This document shows positions 33,687-44,156 of a stretch of DNA of 64,000 nt, one piece after another. A model generated the notes under the pieces. The model saw nothing but the letters and a program-made list of their open reading frames with translations, made no database searches and was not told the DNA's origin. The translations under genes were made by a program, and so were the position numbers. Position 1 is the stretch's first letter. Every line of letters begins with the position of its first letter. The DNA comes from Streptomyces sp. NBC_00285 (GTDB taxonomy: Bacteria > Actinomycetota > Actinomycetes > Streptomycetales > Streptomycetaceae): positions 3,720,001-3,784,000 of the forward strand of contig NZ_CP108055.1 in the NCBI RefSeq assembly GCF_036174265.1. Reading direction: 5' to 3'.

Positions 33687-35126
33687 ATGGGGATAGTCGC
33701 CGGGTTGGACAGCTCACCCGAATTCACTCGCATCGTCGTCTGCGACGCGGACACAGGTGCCGTGCTCAAGCAGGGGTACGCCCCGCACCCGATGGAGGGC
33801 GGCCGCGCGTCCGACGTGGACCCACAGGCCTGGCTGCTGTCCCTAGGTGAAGCCGCCGGTGGCGGTCTGCTCGAAGGCGTGCAGGCCATCGGTGTGTCGT
33901 CCCAGCAGAACGCCGTCGTCCCCCTGGACTCGCAGGGCAACACCGTCCGCCCCGCGATGGTCGGCGGTGACAAGCGCGCGCAGGTCTCCGCGGCCGATCT
34001 CGTCGACGCGCTGGGCGGGCGCGAGGCGTGGGCGCAGGCGGTGGGCTGCGTGCCGCAGGCCGCGCAGCCCATCACCAAACTGCGCTGGCTGAACAAGACC
34101 GAACCGGACGCCGCCGTACGCACCGCCGTCCTGATGCAGGCGCACGACTGGCTGGTGTGGCAGCTTCTCGGACGGCCGGTCAGACGGACCACCGACCGCG
34201 GTGGCGCCTCCGGCACCGGTTACTGGTCCGCCGCCACCGGCGCCTACCGTGCCGATCTGGTCGAGCTGGCTCTCGGCCACCAGGCGATGCTCCCCGAGGT
34301 GATCGGTCCCTCGGACGCGGCCGGTACGACTCCGGAGGGGCTGCTGATCTCCGCCGGGACCGGGGAGACCATGGCCGCCGCCTTCGGTCTCGGCATCGGG
34401 CTCGGGGACGCCGTCGTGTCGCTGGGCGCGTCCGGGTCCGTAATGGCGGTGCACCCCGAGGCGCTCGTCGACAACTCGGGGATGATCACCTCCCTGGCCG
34501 ACGCGACCGGCATGCACCTGCCCGTCGTCACCACCCTGAACGCCGTACGGACCCTGCGCGGGGCCTCCGAGATGCTCGGACTGAGTGATCTGGAGAGCCT
34601 GTCCGATCTTGCGATGAAGTCGACGCCGGGCTCCCACGGGCTCGTGCTGCTCCCCTATCTGGAGGGTGAGCGGACGCCGAACCTGCCGCACACGGCGGGG
34701 ACGCTGAGCGGGCTGCGGCGGGAGTCGATGAAGCCGGAGCACCTGGCGCGGGCCGCGTTCGAAGGCATGCTGTGCGGGCTCGCGGACGCGCTGGACGTGC
34801 TGCGCGGCCGGGGTGTGGAGGTGCGGCGGGTCTTCCTGCTGGGGGCCGCCGCCGAGCTGTCCGCCGTACAGGCCGCCGCGCCGGCGCTGTTCGGCGCGCA
34901 GGTCGTCGTACCGCAGCCGGCGGACTACGCGGCGATCGGTGCCGCCAGGCAGGCCGCCTGGGCGCTCGGGGTGTCGCAGGGGACGCTCGATCCGCGCACT
35001 CCGCCGATGTGGCAGGGTCCGGCCGCGCAGGTCCTGGAGCCGGGCGAGGAGCTGGCGGTGGGGCAGGCGGTGCGGCAGCAGTACGTGTCGGTGCGTGAGC
35101 AGACGTATCCCGGCGCCTTCCGCTAG
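33687..35126 (+). CDS. FGGY-family carbohydrate kinase (xylulokinase-like)
   Basis: 479 residues. The N-terminal phosphate-1 region is GIVAGLDSSPEFTRIVV; the FGGY middle motif region is MQAHDWLVWQLLG with DRGGASGTGYW; the C-terminal ATPase part has LLPYLEGERTPNLPHTAG and VFLLGAAAELSAVQAAAP. This fits xylulokinase or a related sugar kinase that phosphorylates a ketose or polyol using ATP. No sugar transporter or isomerase is adjacent, so the substrate is not defined. Confidence 0.85.
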   Translation: MGIVAGLDSSPEFTRIVVCDADTGAVLKQGYAPHPMEGGRASDVDPQAWLLSLGEAAGGGLLEGVQAIGVSSQQNAVVPLDSQGNTVRPAMVGGDKRAQVSAADLVDALGGREAWAQAVGCVPQAAQPITKLRWLNKTEPDAAVRTAVLMQAHDWLVWQLLGRPVRRTTDRGGASGTGYWSAATGAYRADLVELALGHQAMLPEVIGPSDAAGTTPEGLLISAGTGETMAAAFGLGIGLGDAVVSLGASGSVMAVHPEALVDNSGMITSLADATGMHLPVVTTLNAVRTLRGASEMLGLSDLESLSDLAMKSTPGSHGLVLLPYLEGERTPNLPHTAGTLSGLRRESMKPEHLARAAFEGMLCGLADALDVLRGRGVEVRRVFLLGAAAELSAVQAAAPALFGAQVVVPQPADYAAIGAARQAAWALGVSQGTLDPRTPPMWQGPAAQVLEPGEELAVGQAVRQQYVSVREQTYPGAFR

Positions 35127-35340
35127 ACAGGGATTCCGGAGACAGGGATTCCGTGGACGGGGCCCGGTGGACGGCGGTCCGGAAGGTAAGACACCGGTAT
35201 GAGTCCCGTCCGGCTACGACCCGTAAGGCTGTACGAAGCACTGCTGTCGGCTTAATCGGTTGAGGTAACACCGGGGGAGTGTCCGACGATAGGGGCCAGG
35301 GGCAACCAACCGCCCCGTCGCCGACTCCGAGAGACGTAGC

Positions 35341-37074
35341 GTGCTCATACGACTTCTGCGGACCTACTTCAGGCCCTACAAGAAACCCATCGCCCTTCTG
35401 GTGCTGCTCCAGTTCCTCCAGACCTGCGCCACCCTCTACCTGCCCACGCTCAACGCGAACATCATCGACAACGGCGTCGTGAAGGGGAACACCGGCTACA
35501 TCCTCGGCTACGGCGCCGTCATGATCGGCATCTCGCTGGTGCAGGTCGTGTGCAACATCGGGGCCGTGTTCTACGGCGCCCGGACCGCCGCCGCGCTCGG
35601 CCGGGACCTGCGGGCGGCCGTCTTCGACCGGGTGCAGTCGTTCTCGGCGCGCGAGGTCGGTCACTTCGGCGCGCCCACCCTGATCACCCGTACGACCAAT
35701 GACGTGCAGCAGGTCCAGATGCTGGCCCTGATGACGTTCACGCTGCTGGTGTCGGCGCCCATCATGTGCGTGGGCGGCATCGTGCTGGCGCTCGGCCTCG
35801 ATGTGCCGCTGTCCGGAGTCCTGGTGGCCGTGGTGCCGACGCTGGGCATCTGTGTGACGTTGATCGTGCGGCGGCTGCGGCCGCTGTTCCGGTCCATGCA
35901 GGTGCGGCTCGACACCGTGAACCGGGTGCTGCGCGAGCAGATCACCGGCAACCGGGTCATCCGGGCGTTCGTGCGGGACGAGTACGAGCAGGACCGGTTC
36001 CGCAAGGCGAACACCGACCTGACGGACATCTCGCTCAAGACCGGCAACCTGCTCGCGCTGATGTTCCCCGTGGTGATGACGACGGTGAACCTGTCGTCGA
36101 TCGCCGTGGTGTGGTTCGGCGCCCACCGCATCGACAGCGGCGGGATGCAGATCGGTGACCTGACCGCGTTCCTCGCCTATCTGATGCAGATCGTCATGTC
36201 CGTGATGATGGCCACCTTCATGTTCATGATGGTGCCGCGCGCGGAGGTGTGCGCCGAGCGCATCCAGGAGGTGCTGGAGACGTCGTCGTCCGTGGTGCCG
36301 CCGGTGGCCCCGGTCACCGAGCTGCGGCGGCACGGGCATCTGGAGATCCGCGGGGCGGGCTTCCGCTATCCGGGCGCCGAGGAGCCGGTGCTCAGGACGA
36401 TCGACCTGGTGGCCCGGCCCGGCGAGGTGACCGCGGTGATCGGCTCGACCGGCAGCGGCAAGTCCACGCTGCTCGGCCTGGTCCCCCGGCTGTTCGACAC
36501 GACCGAGGGCGAGGTTCTCGTCGACGGCATCGAGGTGTCGACCGTCGAGCCGAGGCTGCTGGCCAGGACCGTCGGGCTCGTGCCGCAGAAGCCGTATCTC
36601 TTCGCAGGCACGGTCGCCACCAACCTGCGCTACGGCAAGCCGGACGCCACCGACGAGGAACTGTGGCAGGCGCTGGAGGTGGCGCAGGCCAAGGGCTTCG
36701 TCGAGCAGTTGGAGAACGGGCTGGACTCCCCCATCGCGCAGGGTGGCACGAACGTCTCCGGTGGTCAGCGGCAGCGGCTCGCCATCGCGCGCACGCTGGT
36801 GCAGCGGCCGGAGATCTATCTCTTCGACGACTCCTTCTCCGCCCTCGACTACGCGACCGACGCGGCCCTTCGGGCGGCGCTCGCCGAGGAGACCTCGGAG
36901 GCGACCGTCGTGATCGTCGCCCAGCGGGTGGCCACCATCCGCGACGCCGACCGGATCGTCGTCCTGGACGAGGGCCGGGTCGTCGGCACCGGCACCCACC
37001 GCGAGCTGATGGCGGACAACGAGACCTACCGGGAGATCGTGCTCTCCCAGCTGACGGAAGCGGAGGCCGCCTGA
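35341..37074 (+). CDS. ABC exporter half-transporter with degenerate ATP site (subunit 1)
   Basis: 577 residues from GTG at 35341. Six membrane helices (residues about 15-290) are followed by an ABC ATPase: Walker A GSTGSGKST near residue 368, signature VSGGQRQRLAIA near 472, Walker B YLFDDSFSALD near 495. Asp stands where the catalytic Glu normally follows the Walker B Asp, the mark of the non-canonical half of heterodimeric exporters such as TM287/288 and BmrCD. Its stop overlaps the start of subunit 2 (TGATG). Likely a multidrug or lipid-linked exporter. Confidence 0.9.
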   Translation: MLIRLLRTYFRPYKKPIALLVLLQFLQTCATLYLPTLNANIIDNGVVKGNTGYILGYGAVMIGISLVQVVCNIGAVFYGARTAAALGRDLRAAVFDRVQSFSAREVGHFGAPTLITRTTNDVQQVQMLALMTFTLLVSAPIMCVGGIVLALGLDVPLSGVLVAVVPTLGICVTLIVRRLRPLFRSMQVRLDTVNRVLREQITGNRVIRAFVRDEYEQDRFRKANTDLTDISLKTGNLLALMFPVVMTTVNLSSIAVVWFGAHRIDSGGMQIGDLTAFLAYLMQIVMSVMMATFMFMMVPRAEVCAERIQEVLETSSSVVPPVAPVTELRRHGHLEIRGAGFRYPGAEEPVLRTIDLVARPGEVTAVIGSTGSGKSTLLGLVPRLFDTTEGEVLVDGIEVSTVEPRLLARTVGLVPQKPYLFAGTVATNLRYGKPDATDEELWQALEVAQAKGFVEQLENGLDSPIAQGGTNVSGGQRQRLAIARTLVQRPEIYLFDDSFSALDYATDAALRAALAEETSEATVVIVAQRVATIRDADRIVVLDEGRVVGTGTHRELMADNETYREIVLSQLTEAEAA

Positions 37075-39002
37075 TGGCCGGGCCCATGGGGCGCATGATG
37101 GCCGGCGGCGGCCCCGAGAACCGCTCGCTGGACTTCAAGGTGTCCGGCAGGCGACTGCTCACCCACTTCAAGCCGGAACGGCTCACCCTCTACGCGATGC
37201 TGGCCTGCGTCACAGTGAGCGTGGGCCTCAACGTGGTCGGGCCGAAGATCCTCGGCAAGGCCACCGACCTGGTCTTCGCCGGGATCATCGGACGGCAGAT
37301 GCCCTCCGGCGCCAGCAAGGAGGAAGTCCTCGCGGGGATGCGGAGCCGCGGCGAGGGACAGGTCGCGGACATGCTCCGCAGCACCGACTTCACGCCGGGC
37401 AAGGGCATCGACTTCACCACCGTGGGGCAGGTCCTGCTGTCCGCGGTCGGGGTGTTCCTGGTCGCCGGTCTACTGATGGCGGTGGCGACACGGCTGGTCA
37501 ACAGGACCGTCAACCGCACGATGTTCCGGATGCGCGAGGACGTCCAGACCAAGCTGTCCCGGCTGCCGCTGTCGTACTTCGACAAGCGCCAGCGCGGCGA
37601 GGTCCTGTCCCGGGCCACGAACGACATCGACAACATCGGGCAGACCCTCCAGCAGTCGATGGGCCAGCTCATCAACTCGCTGCTCACCATCATCGGCGTC
37701 CTCGCGATGATGTTCTGGGTGTCCTGGCTGCTCGCCCTGGTCGCGCTGGTCACCGTGCCGCTGTCGTTCGTCGTCGCCACTCGGGTCGGCAAGCGCTCGC
37801 AGCCGCACTTCGTGCAGCAGTGGCGCACCACCGGCAAGCTCAACGCCCACATCGAGGAGATGTACACCGGGCACACGCTGGTGAAGGTGTTCGGCCGCCA
37901 GGACGAGTCGGCCGCGCAGTTCGCCGAGCAGAACGACGCGCTGTACGAGGCCGGGTTCAAGGCGCAGTTCAACAGCGGGGTCATGCAGCCGCTGATGATG
38001 TTCATCTCGAACCTCAACTACGTGCTGGTGGCGGTCGTGGGCGGCCTGCGGGTCGCGACCGGCTCGCTGTCGATCGGTGACGTACAGGCCTTCATCCAGT
38101 ACTCCCGGCAGTTCTCCATGCCGCTCACGCAGGTCGCGTCGATGGCGAACCTCGTGCAGTCGGGTGTCGCCTCGGCCGAGCGGATCTTCGAACTCCTCGA
38201 CGCGGAGGAGCAGGAGGCGGATCCGGTACCGGCGCTCAGGCCCGAGGAACTGCGCGGGCGGGTGGCCCTGGAGCATGTCTCCTTCCGCTACGACCCCGAG
38301 AAGCCGCTCATCGACGACCTCTCGCTGAAGGTCGAACCCGGGCACACGGTCGCGATCGTCGGCCCGACCGGAGCCGGAAAGACCACCCTGGTCAACCTGC
38401 TCATGCGGTTCTACGACGTCTCGGGCGGCCGCATCACCCTGGACGGCGTGGACATCGCCCGGATGTCCCGGGACGAGCTGCGGGCCGGGATCGGGATGGT
38501 GCTGCAGGACACCTGGCTGTTCGGGGGGACCATCGCGGAGAACATCGCGTACGGCGCCTCCCGCGAGGTCACCCGGGGCGAGATCGAGGAGGCGGCGCGG
38601 GCGGCCCACGCGGACCGGTTCGTGCGGACGCTTCCCGACGGCTACGACACCGTGATCGACGACGAGGGCAGCGGGGTGAGCGCGGGTGAGAAGCAGCTCA
38701 TCACGATCGCCCGGGCGTTCCTGTCGGACCCGGTGATCCTGGTGCTGGACGAGGCGACCTCGTCGGTCGACACGCGTACCGAGGTGCTGATCCAGAAGGC
38801 GATGGCGAAGTTGGCCCACGGGCGGACGTCGTTCGTGATCGCGCACCGGCTGTCGACGATCCGGGACGCGGACACGATCCTCGTCATGGAGAACGGCTCG
38901 ATCGTCGAACAGGGCACGCACACCGACCTGTTGGCGGCGGGCGGGGCGTACGCGCGGCTGTACCAGGCGCAGTTCGCGCAGGCGGTCGCGGAGGTGGACT
39001 GA
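37074..39002 (+). CDS. ABC exporter half-transporter with catalytic ATP site (subunit 2)
   Basis: 642 residues from the ATG overlapping the previous stop. An N-terminal 30-residue Gly/Met-rich lead precedes six membrane helices with a long first extracytoplasmic insertion (about residues 75-120). The ATPase has Walker A GPTGAGKTT near 430, an unusual signature VSAGEKQLITIA near 534, and an intact Walker B with Glu (ILVLDEATSSVD) near 557. It pairs with subunit 1. Substrate not determinable. Confidence 0.9.
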   Translation: MAGPMGRMMAGGGPENRSLDFKVSGRRLLTHFKPERLTLYAMLACVTVSVGLNVVGPKILGKATDLVFAGIIGRQMPSGASKEEVLAGMRSRGEGQVADMLRSTDFTPGKGIDFTTVGQVLLSAVGVFLVAGLLMAVATRLVNRTVNRTMFRMREDVQTKLSRLPLSYFDKRQRGEVLSRATNDIDNIGQTLQQSMGQLINSLLTIIGVLAMMFWVSWLLALVALVTVPLSFVVATRVGKRSQPHFVQQWRTTGKLNAHIEEMYTGHTLVKVFGRQDESAAQFAEQNDALYEAGFKAQFNSGVMQPLMMFISNLNYVLVAVVGGLRVATGSLSIGDVQAFIQYSRQFSMPLTQVASMANLVQSGVASAERIFELLDAEEQEADPVPALRPEELRGRVALEHVSFRYDPEKPLIDDLSLKVEPGHTVAIVGPTGAGKTTLVNLLMRFYDVSGGRITLDGVDIARMSRDELRAGIGMVLQDTWLFGGTIAENIAYGASREVTRGEIEEAARAAHADRFVRTLPDGYDTVIDDEGSGVSAGEKQLITIARAFLSDPVILVLDEATSSVDTRTEVLIQKAMAKLAHGRTSFVIAHRLSTIRDADTILVMENGSIVEQGTHTDLLAAGGAYARLYQAQFAQAVAEVD

Positions 39003-39043
39003 GGGCCGGGCGGGTGTCGGGGGGCTGCGGGGCCGTTGTGGCT

Positions 39044-39148
39044 GGTCGCGCAGTTTCCCGCGCCCCTGGGTGGGCACAGGGCCGTCGCTCGCATGATGAC
39101 GCGGCTTCGTGCGGCGCGCCCCTCAGGGGCGCGGGAAACTGCGCGACC
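39044..39148. repeat. 24-bp perfect inverted repeat downstream of the ABC operon
   Basis: GGTCGCGCAGTTTCCCGCGC plus CCCT (39044-39067) is the reverse complement of 39125-39148, with a 57-base spacer. It sits between convergent genes and resembles dispersed palindromic units of Streptomyces chromosomes (GCGCGGGAAACTGCGCGACC type). It may also act as a bidirectional terminator. Confidence 0.8.
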
Positions 39149-39189
39149 GGCCCCACCGGCCCGCGGACACCCGACGACCCGTCCGCTCT

Positions 39190-40317
39190 CTAATCCAGAT
39201 ATCCCCTCAACTGGTCCGCGAACGCGTGGTCCCGCAGCTTGTTGAGGGTTTTGGACTCGATCTGGCGGATCCGTTCCCGGGTGACCCCGAAGATGCGGCC
39301 GATCTCCTCGAGTGTGCGGGGACGCCCGTCGGCCAGGCCGTAGCGGAGTTGGACGACCTTGCGTTCCCGTTCGCCCAGGGTCGACAGGACCGCCTCCAGG
39401 TGCTCCCTGAGCAGCAGGAACGCCGCCGACTCGACCGGCGATGCCGCGTCGCCGTCCTCGATGAGGTCACCGAGGGCGACGTCGTCCTCCTCGCCCACCG
39501 GGGCGTGCAGCGACACCGGTTCCTGGGCCAGCCGGAGAACCTCGCTGACGCGTTCGGGGGTGAGGTCGAGATGGGCGGCGACCTCTTCCGGGGTGGGTTC
39601 GTAGCCGCGTTCCTGGAGCATGCGGCGCTGGACGCGGATGACCCGGTTGATCAGTTCGACGACGTGGACCGGGACCCGGATCGTGCGGGCCTGGTCGGCG
39701 AGGGCCCGGGACATGGCCTGGCGGATCCACCAGGTGGCGTAGGTGGAGAACTTGTAGCCGCGGGCGTAGTCGAACTTCTCGACCGCCCGGATCAGGCCCA
39801 GGTTGCCTTCCTGCACCAGGTCGAGCATGGTCAGGCCGCGGCCGACGTACCGCTTGGCGACCGAGACGACCAGCCGCAGGTTCGCCTCGATGAGGCGGCG
39901 CTTGGCCATGCGGCCCAGTACGACCAGCCGGTCCAGGTCGAGCGCCAACTGGCTGTCCAGGTCGGAGGCGTTGCTCAGTTTCTCCTCGGCGAACAGACCG
40001 GCCTCGACCCGGCGGGCGAGGTCGACCTCCTCTGCCGCGGTGAGCAGCCGGATACGGCCGATCTCCCGCAGGTACTGGCGGAACAGGTCCGAGGACGGGC
40101 CGCCGGTCTCGGTACGGCCGCGGGGTGGTTCGGGGGGCTCGACCGGCTCGGTCTCGACGGTTTCGAGCGATTCGGCGGGCGGGGTGTCCGGCTCCGCCTC
40201 GGGGTGGTGCACGGCACGGTTCTGAGGGGGCACCGCGACGAGAACGTCGGTCTCGGCGTCCGGTTCTGCCGTGTCGTCCGCACTGTTCTCGGTCTGTGTC
40301 AGGGTCTGGGTCTGCAC
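39190..40317 (-). CDS. hrdA: Principal-type RNA polymerase sigma factor, HrdA-like
   Basis: GTG at 40317 with GGAGG eight bases upstream gives 375 residues; the frame is open to 40515 but without such a site. Region 1.2 starts at [16 protein letters not shown], region 2 contains [20 protein letters not shown] and [17 protein letters not shown], and region 4 ends with [20 protein letters not shown]. The Pro/Glu-rich N-terminus is much shorter than in HrdB. Neighbourhood with dnaG points to HrdA rather than HrdC or HrdD, from my memory of Streptomyces gene order. It would direct polymerase to -10/-35 promoters. Confidence 0.75.
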   Translation of the reverse strand: MQTQTLTQTENSADDTAEPDAETDVLVAVPPQNRAVHHPEAEPDTPPAESLETVETEPVEPPEPPRGRTETGGPSSDLFRQYLREIGRIRLLTAAEEVDLARRVEAGLFAEEKLSNASDLDSQLALDLDRLVVLGRMAKRRLIEANLRLVVSVAKRYVGRGLTMLDLVQEGNLGLIRAVEKFDYARGYKFSTYATWWIRQAMSRALADQARTIRVPVHVVELINRVIRVQRRMLQERGYEPTPEEVAAHLDLTPERVSEVLRLAQEPVSLHAPVGEEDDVALGDLIEDGDAASPVESAAFLLLREHLEAVLSTLGERERKVVQLRYGLADGRPRTLEEIGRIFGVTRERIRQIESKTLNKLRDHAFADQLRGYLD

Positions 40318-40693
40318 GGGGGCGACCTCCAGGATGATCGCTGCCAGGGAGGACGGCAGCGGTACTTCGGGGGCGGAGTCGGCGGCCTCGCCGCTGTCCG
40401 TCCCGTACGCGATGAGCGGAACCGCGGGGGTGTGGGACCCGTTGGGGACGGATCGGCCGCGCTCCGAGGACTCAGGCACCGGAACCCAGTGTGGAGTACG
40501 ACACATCGCCGCCACGAGGGGCGTGCGGTGACTTTTTGAGTCCGGCCCGTGACCGCGTGGTGACCATCGCGGGCGCCCGGAGGCCGACGCCCGCCCTGAT
40601 CTGGGGCGATCCGCGCCAGTCCGCTTCTTTGTACGAAATCCCCGCGGCGGTCCGGTACGACGGCACCAGGGGCGCGTGACCTCCGGGGCCCCC

Positions 40694-42595
40694 TCAGAGC
40701 GCGGCGGCGCCGTGCTCCCGCAGGCCCTGGCTGTACTGCTGGAGGACCCACACCTCGTTCTGCACGGCGGCCAGGTGGGCCGGGTCGCCGCCGTTGCCGA
40801 GGCGGATCAGGGTGCCCTGGACCTCCTGGATGCGGCGGTCGACGGCGCGGCGGCGGACCTGGACCAGGACCGTGCTCGCGTACACGTCGTCGACGGTGCG
40901 GCGCATGATCGCCTCGACGGCCAGCTCCGTGACCATCGCGCGGACCACGTCGTCGGGGGCGGCCTCGCGGACCCGGACCAGATAGTCCTGGGAGTCCTGT
41001 ACGCCGTACTCGACGCCGCCCGCGTCCATGATCGCCTGGCGTACAGCGGCGTAGGGGGCGGCGGTGAACTCGTCGATGCCGTACGCGTCGAAGGCCGGGG
41101 AGACCAGGTCGGGGCGCTGGAGGGCGACCTTGAGCAGCTCGCGCTCGGTGGCGTAGACGGGGTTGCGGAGGGTGAGGGCGGGGCCGGAGACCGCGGGGCG
41201 GTGGGCGGCGTCGTACGACTGCTGCGCGCCGCGGGCCGGCGCCGGGCCCTTGCCGCCGCGGTCGCGGGCCCAACGGGCCAGCTGGGCCACCCTCTTGACC
41301 ACGAACTGGGTGTCGAGGATGCCGAGCATGCCGGCGAGTTGGACGGCGACCTCGTGCTGGGCGCCGCTGTTCTTGATGCGGGCGACGATGGGGGCGGCCT
41401 CGTCGAGGGCGGCGGCGCGGCCGGCGGGGGTGTCGAGGTCGTAGCGGACGACGATCTGGCGGAGCGCGAACTCGAAGAGCGGGGTGCGGGGTTCGACGAG
41501 GTCGGCGACCGCCTCGTCGCCCTTGGCGAGCCGGAGCTCGCAGGGGTCCATGCCGTCGGGGGCGATGGCGATGTAGGTCTCCGCGGCGAACTTCTGGTCG
41601 TCCTCGAAGGCTCGCAGGGCCGCCTTCTGGCCGGCCGAGTCGCCGTCGAAGGTGAAGATCACGCGGGCCGAGCCGTTGTCCATCAGCAGGCGGCGGAGGA
41701 TCTTGATGTGGTCGCCGCCGAAGGCGGTGCCGCAGGTCGCGATCGCGGTCGTCACACCGGCGAGATGGCAGGCCATGACGTCCGTGTAGCCCTCGACGAC
41801 GACCGCGCGGGACACCTTGGCGATGTCCTTCTTCGCGAGGTCGATCCCGTAGAGGACCTGGGACTTCTTGTAGATCGCGGTGTCGGGCGTGTTGAGGTAC
41901 TTCGGGCCGTTGTCCGCCTCGTAGAGCTTGCGGGCGCCGAAGCCGACGACCTCGCCGCCGATGTCGCGGATGGGCCACATCAGGCGGCCGCGGAAGCGGT
42001 CGATGGGGCCGCGGCGGCCCTCCTGGGAGAGACCGGAGAGCAGGAGCTCCTTGTCGGTGAAGCCCTTGCCGCGCAGGAAGCGGGTGAGGTGGTCCCAGCC
42101 CTGGGGGCTGTAGCCGACGGAGAAGTGCGCGGCGGCGGCCTGGTCGAAGCCGCGCTCGGCGAGGAACTGACGGCCGGCGTCCGCCTCCGCGTTGGTGGCC
42201 AGCTGTTCCATGTACCAGTCGGCGGCGATCTTGTGGGCCTCGACCAGGCGGATCCGCTCGCCGCGCTGGTGGGAGGGGTTGTAGCCGCCCTCCTCGTAGC
42301 GCAGGGTGATGCCGACCTGGGCGGCCAGGCGCTCGACCGCCTCGGAGAAGGTGAGGTGGTCGATCTTCATCACGAACGTGATGGTGTCGCCGCCCTCCTG
42401 GCATCCGAAGCAGTGGAAGAACCCCTTGCTCGGACTGACCTGGAAGGACGGCGACTTCTCGTCGTGGAACGGACACAGGCCCTTGAGGTTGCCACCGCCC
42501 GCGTTGCGCAGCTGGAGGTACTCGGACACCACGGCGTCGATCGGGACCGCGTCCCGAACCGCCTTCACGTCCTCGTCGTTGATCCGTCCTGCCAC
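40694..42595 (-). CDS. dnaG: DNA primase DnaG
   Basis: 633 residues from GTG at 42595. CHC2 zinc finger residues are C41, H44, C62 and C65 ([16 protein letters not shown]). The TOPRIM core shows [16 protein letters not shown] near residue 270 and [14 protein letters not shown] near 317. The C-terminal helicase-binding region completes the protein. It makes RNA primers for replication. Same strand as the sigma gene and 376 bases upstream of it, an arrangement reminiscent of the dnaG-rpoD pairing in other bacteria. The intervening region 40318-40693 has no other gene. Confidence 0.95.
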   Translation of the reverse strand: MAGRINDEDVKAVRDAVPIDAVVSEYLQLRNAGGGNLKGLCPFHDEKSPSFQVSPSKGFFHCFGCQEGGDTITFVMKIDHLTFSEAVERLAAQVGITLRYEEGGYNPSHQRGERIRLVEAHKIAADWYMEQLATNAEADAGRQFLAERGFDQAAAAHFSVGYSPQGWDHLTRFLRGKGFTDKELLLSGLSQEGRRGPIDRFRGRLMWPIRDIGGEVVGFGARKLYEADNGPKYLNTPDTAIYKKSQVLYGIDLAKKDIAKVSRAVVVEGYTDVMACHLAGVTTAIATCGTAFGGDHIKILRRLLMDNGSARVIFTFDGDSAGQKAALRAFEDDQKFAAETYIAIAPDGMDPCELRLAKGDEAVADLVEPRTPLFEFALRQIVVRYDLDTPAGRAAALDEAAPIVARIKNSGAQHEVAVQLAGMLGILDTQFVVKRVAQLARWARDRGGKGPAPARGAQQSYDAAHRPAVSGPALTLRNPVYATERELLKVALQRPDLVSPAFDAYGIDEFTAAPYAAVRQAIMDAGGVEYGVQDSQDYLVRVREAAPDDVVRAMVTELAVEAIMRRTVDDVYASTVLVQVRRRAVDRRIQEVQGTLIRLGNGGDPAHLAAVQNEVWVLQQYSQGLREHGAAAL

Positions 42596-42702
42596 ACGAG
42601 GATTCTACGGGGCCGAACTGACACTCCTGAGGCGAGACGTCCTTCCGGCCGCGGGTCCGGGGGTCGCCCCCCGGGAATCGCGGCACGGGGACGGGCCGAC
42701 GC

Positions 42703-43968
42703 CTAGGGGACGAGGCCTGCGAGTGGGACGTGCGGGTTCGCCAGGGCCTCCGTGTCCACCTGGGTTCCCGATCGGATCAGGCCCTGAATCGGCTCGGTGA
42801 CGTCCCACACATTGACGTTCATCCCGGCCAGCACGCGGCTCTCCTTGACCCAGAACGCGATGAACTCGCGCTTCCCGGCGTCTCCCCGGATCACCACTTC
42901 GTCGTAGGAGCCCGGGGGCGCCCAGCCGCTGTACTCCATGCCCAGGTCGTACTGGTCGGAGAAGAAGTAGGGCACACGGTCGTACGTCACCTGGCGGCCC
43001 AGCATCGCGCGGGCCGCCGCCGGGCCGCCATTGAGGGCGTTCGCCCAGTGCTCGACCCGCAGCCGGTTGCCGAAGAGGGCGTGGTGGAAGGAGGCCACGT
43101 CGCCCGCCGCGTAGATGTCCGGGTCGGACGTGCGCAGTTGTCCGTCCACCGCGATCCCGCCGCCGTGGGCGCGGTCGGCCAGCTCCAGCCCCGCCGCCTC
43201 CGCGAGAGCGACGCGCGGGGCCGCGCCGACCGCCGCGAGGACGTCGTGCGCCGGGTGCTCCTCGCCGTCGTCGGTACGGGCGGCCAGCACCATGCCGTCC
43301 TGGCCGATGATCTCGGTGAGGCTGGCGCCGAAGTGGAAGCGGACGCCGTGCTCGCGGTGCAGCTCCGCGAAGAGGTTGCCGAGTTCGGGGCCGAGCACGG
43401 AGTGCAGCGGGGTCGACAGGGGTTCGACGACGGTGACCTCGGCGCCGTACTCCCGGGCCGCCGCCGCGACCTCCAGGCCGATCCAGCCGGCGCCGGCGAT
43501 CACGAGGTGGCCGTTGTCCCGGCCCAGGGTGGCCAGGACGCCCTTGAGGCGCTCGGCGTGGGCGAGGCGCCGCAGATGGTGGACGCCGGCCAGGTCGGTG
43601 CCCGGGACGTCCAGGCGGCGGGGTTCGGCGCCGGTGGCGAGGAGCAGCTTGTCGTAGCGGACGACGGTGCCGTCCGCGCCGAAGCGGACCGTCTTCGCCG
43701 TCCGGTCGACGGCGTCGACGGTCTCGCCGAGGTGGAGCTCGATGTCGTTGCGCGCGTACCAGGCGGGTTCGTGCACGAAGACGCTGTCGCGCTCCTCCTT
43801 GCCGAGGAGGTACCCCTTGGAGAGCGGCGGGCGCTCGTAGGGGTGGTCGCGTTCGTCGCAGATCAGTATCACCCGGCCGGTGAAGCCCTCCGTCCGGAGC
43901 GTCTCGGCCGCCTTCGCGCCGGCGAGACCTCCTCCCACGATGACAAAAGTCTGATCCGCGTCGACCAC
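42703..43968 (-). CDS. FAD-dependent ferredoxin/rubredoxin reductase-like oxidoreductase
   Basis: 421 residues. FAD motif FVIVGGGLAGAKAAETL at the start, HPYERPPLSKGYL near residue 42, NAD(P) motif VIAGAGWIGLEVAAAA near 155 and the second FAD motif DIYAAGDVASF near 283. The C-terminal domain (EYSGWAPPGSYDEVVIRG) is of the reductase type that feeds P450 or dioxygenase ferredoxins. It could serve as a redox partner for a P450 elsewhere. A GC hairpin (GGGGGG-TGT-CCCCCC) lies upstream near 43995. Confidence 0.85.
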   Translation of the reverse strand: MVDADQTFVIVGGGLAGAKAAETLRTEGFTGRVILICDERDHPYERPPLSKGYLLGKEERDSVFVHEPAWYARNDIELHLGETVDAVDRTAKTVRFGADGTVVRYDKLLLATGAEPRRLDVPGTDLAGVHHLRRLAHAERLKGVLATLGRDNGHLVIAGAGWIGLEVAAAAREYGAEVTVVEPLSTPLHSVLGPELGNLFAELHREHGVRFHFGASLTEIIGQDGMVLAARTDDGEEHPAHDVLAAVGAAPRVALAEAAGLELADRAHGGGIAVDGQLRTSDPDIYAAGDVASFHHALFGNRLRVEHWANALNGGPAAARAMLGRQVTYDRVPYFFSDQYDLGMEYSGWAPPGSYDEVVIRGDAGKREFIAFWVKESRVLAGMNVNVWDVTEPIQGLIRSGTQVDTEALANPHVPLAGLVP

Positions 43969-44156
43969 TTGATGCCTCCTACGGGGGGTCCGGGGGGTGT
44001 CCCCCCAGTTAACACAGCGCGTGCCGCCACATGGGAGCGTCCCGCACGGAGCGTGAGGGGGGAAGAGGGGGTGGCTCGATCAGGCCACGGAGGGTCACAT
44101 TCGGGCTCGCCCCATGTCTCTTCCGTCTCCTCGGCACGACTCGTGCCCCGCAAGCA

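Noticed and set aside
33687..35126. Glycerol kinase assignment for the FGGY protein
   Set aside because: The typical glycerol kinase signature was not evident, so only the broader FGGY/xylulokinase-like call is kept.
34528..36999. 823-residue minus-strand open frame
   Set aside because: It lies antisense to the FGGY kinase and the ABC subunit. It has His/Arg/Asp-rich shadow composition and no domain motif.
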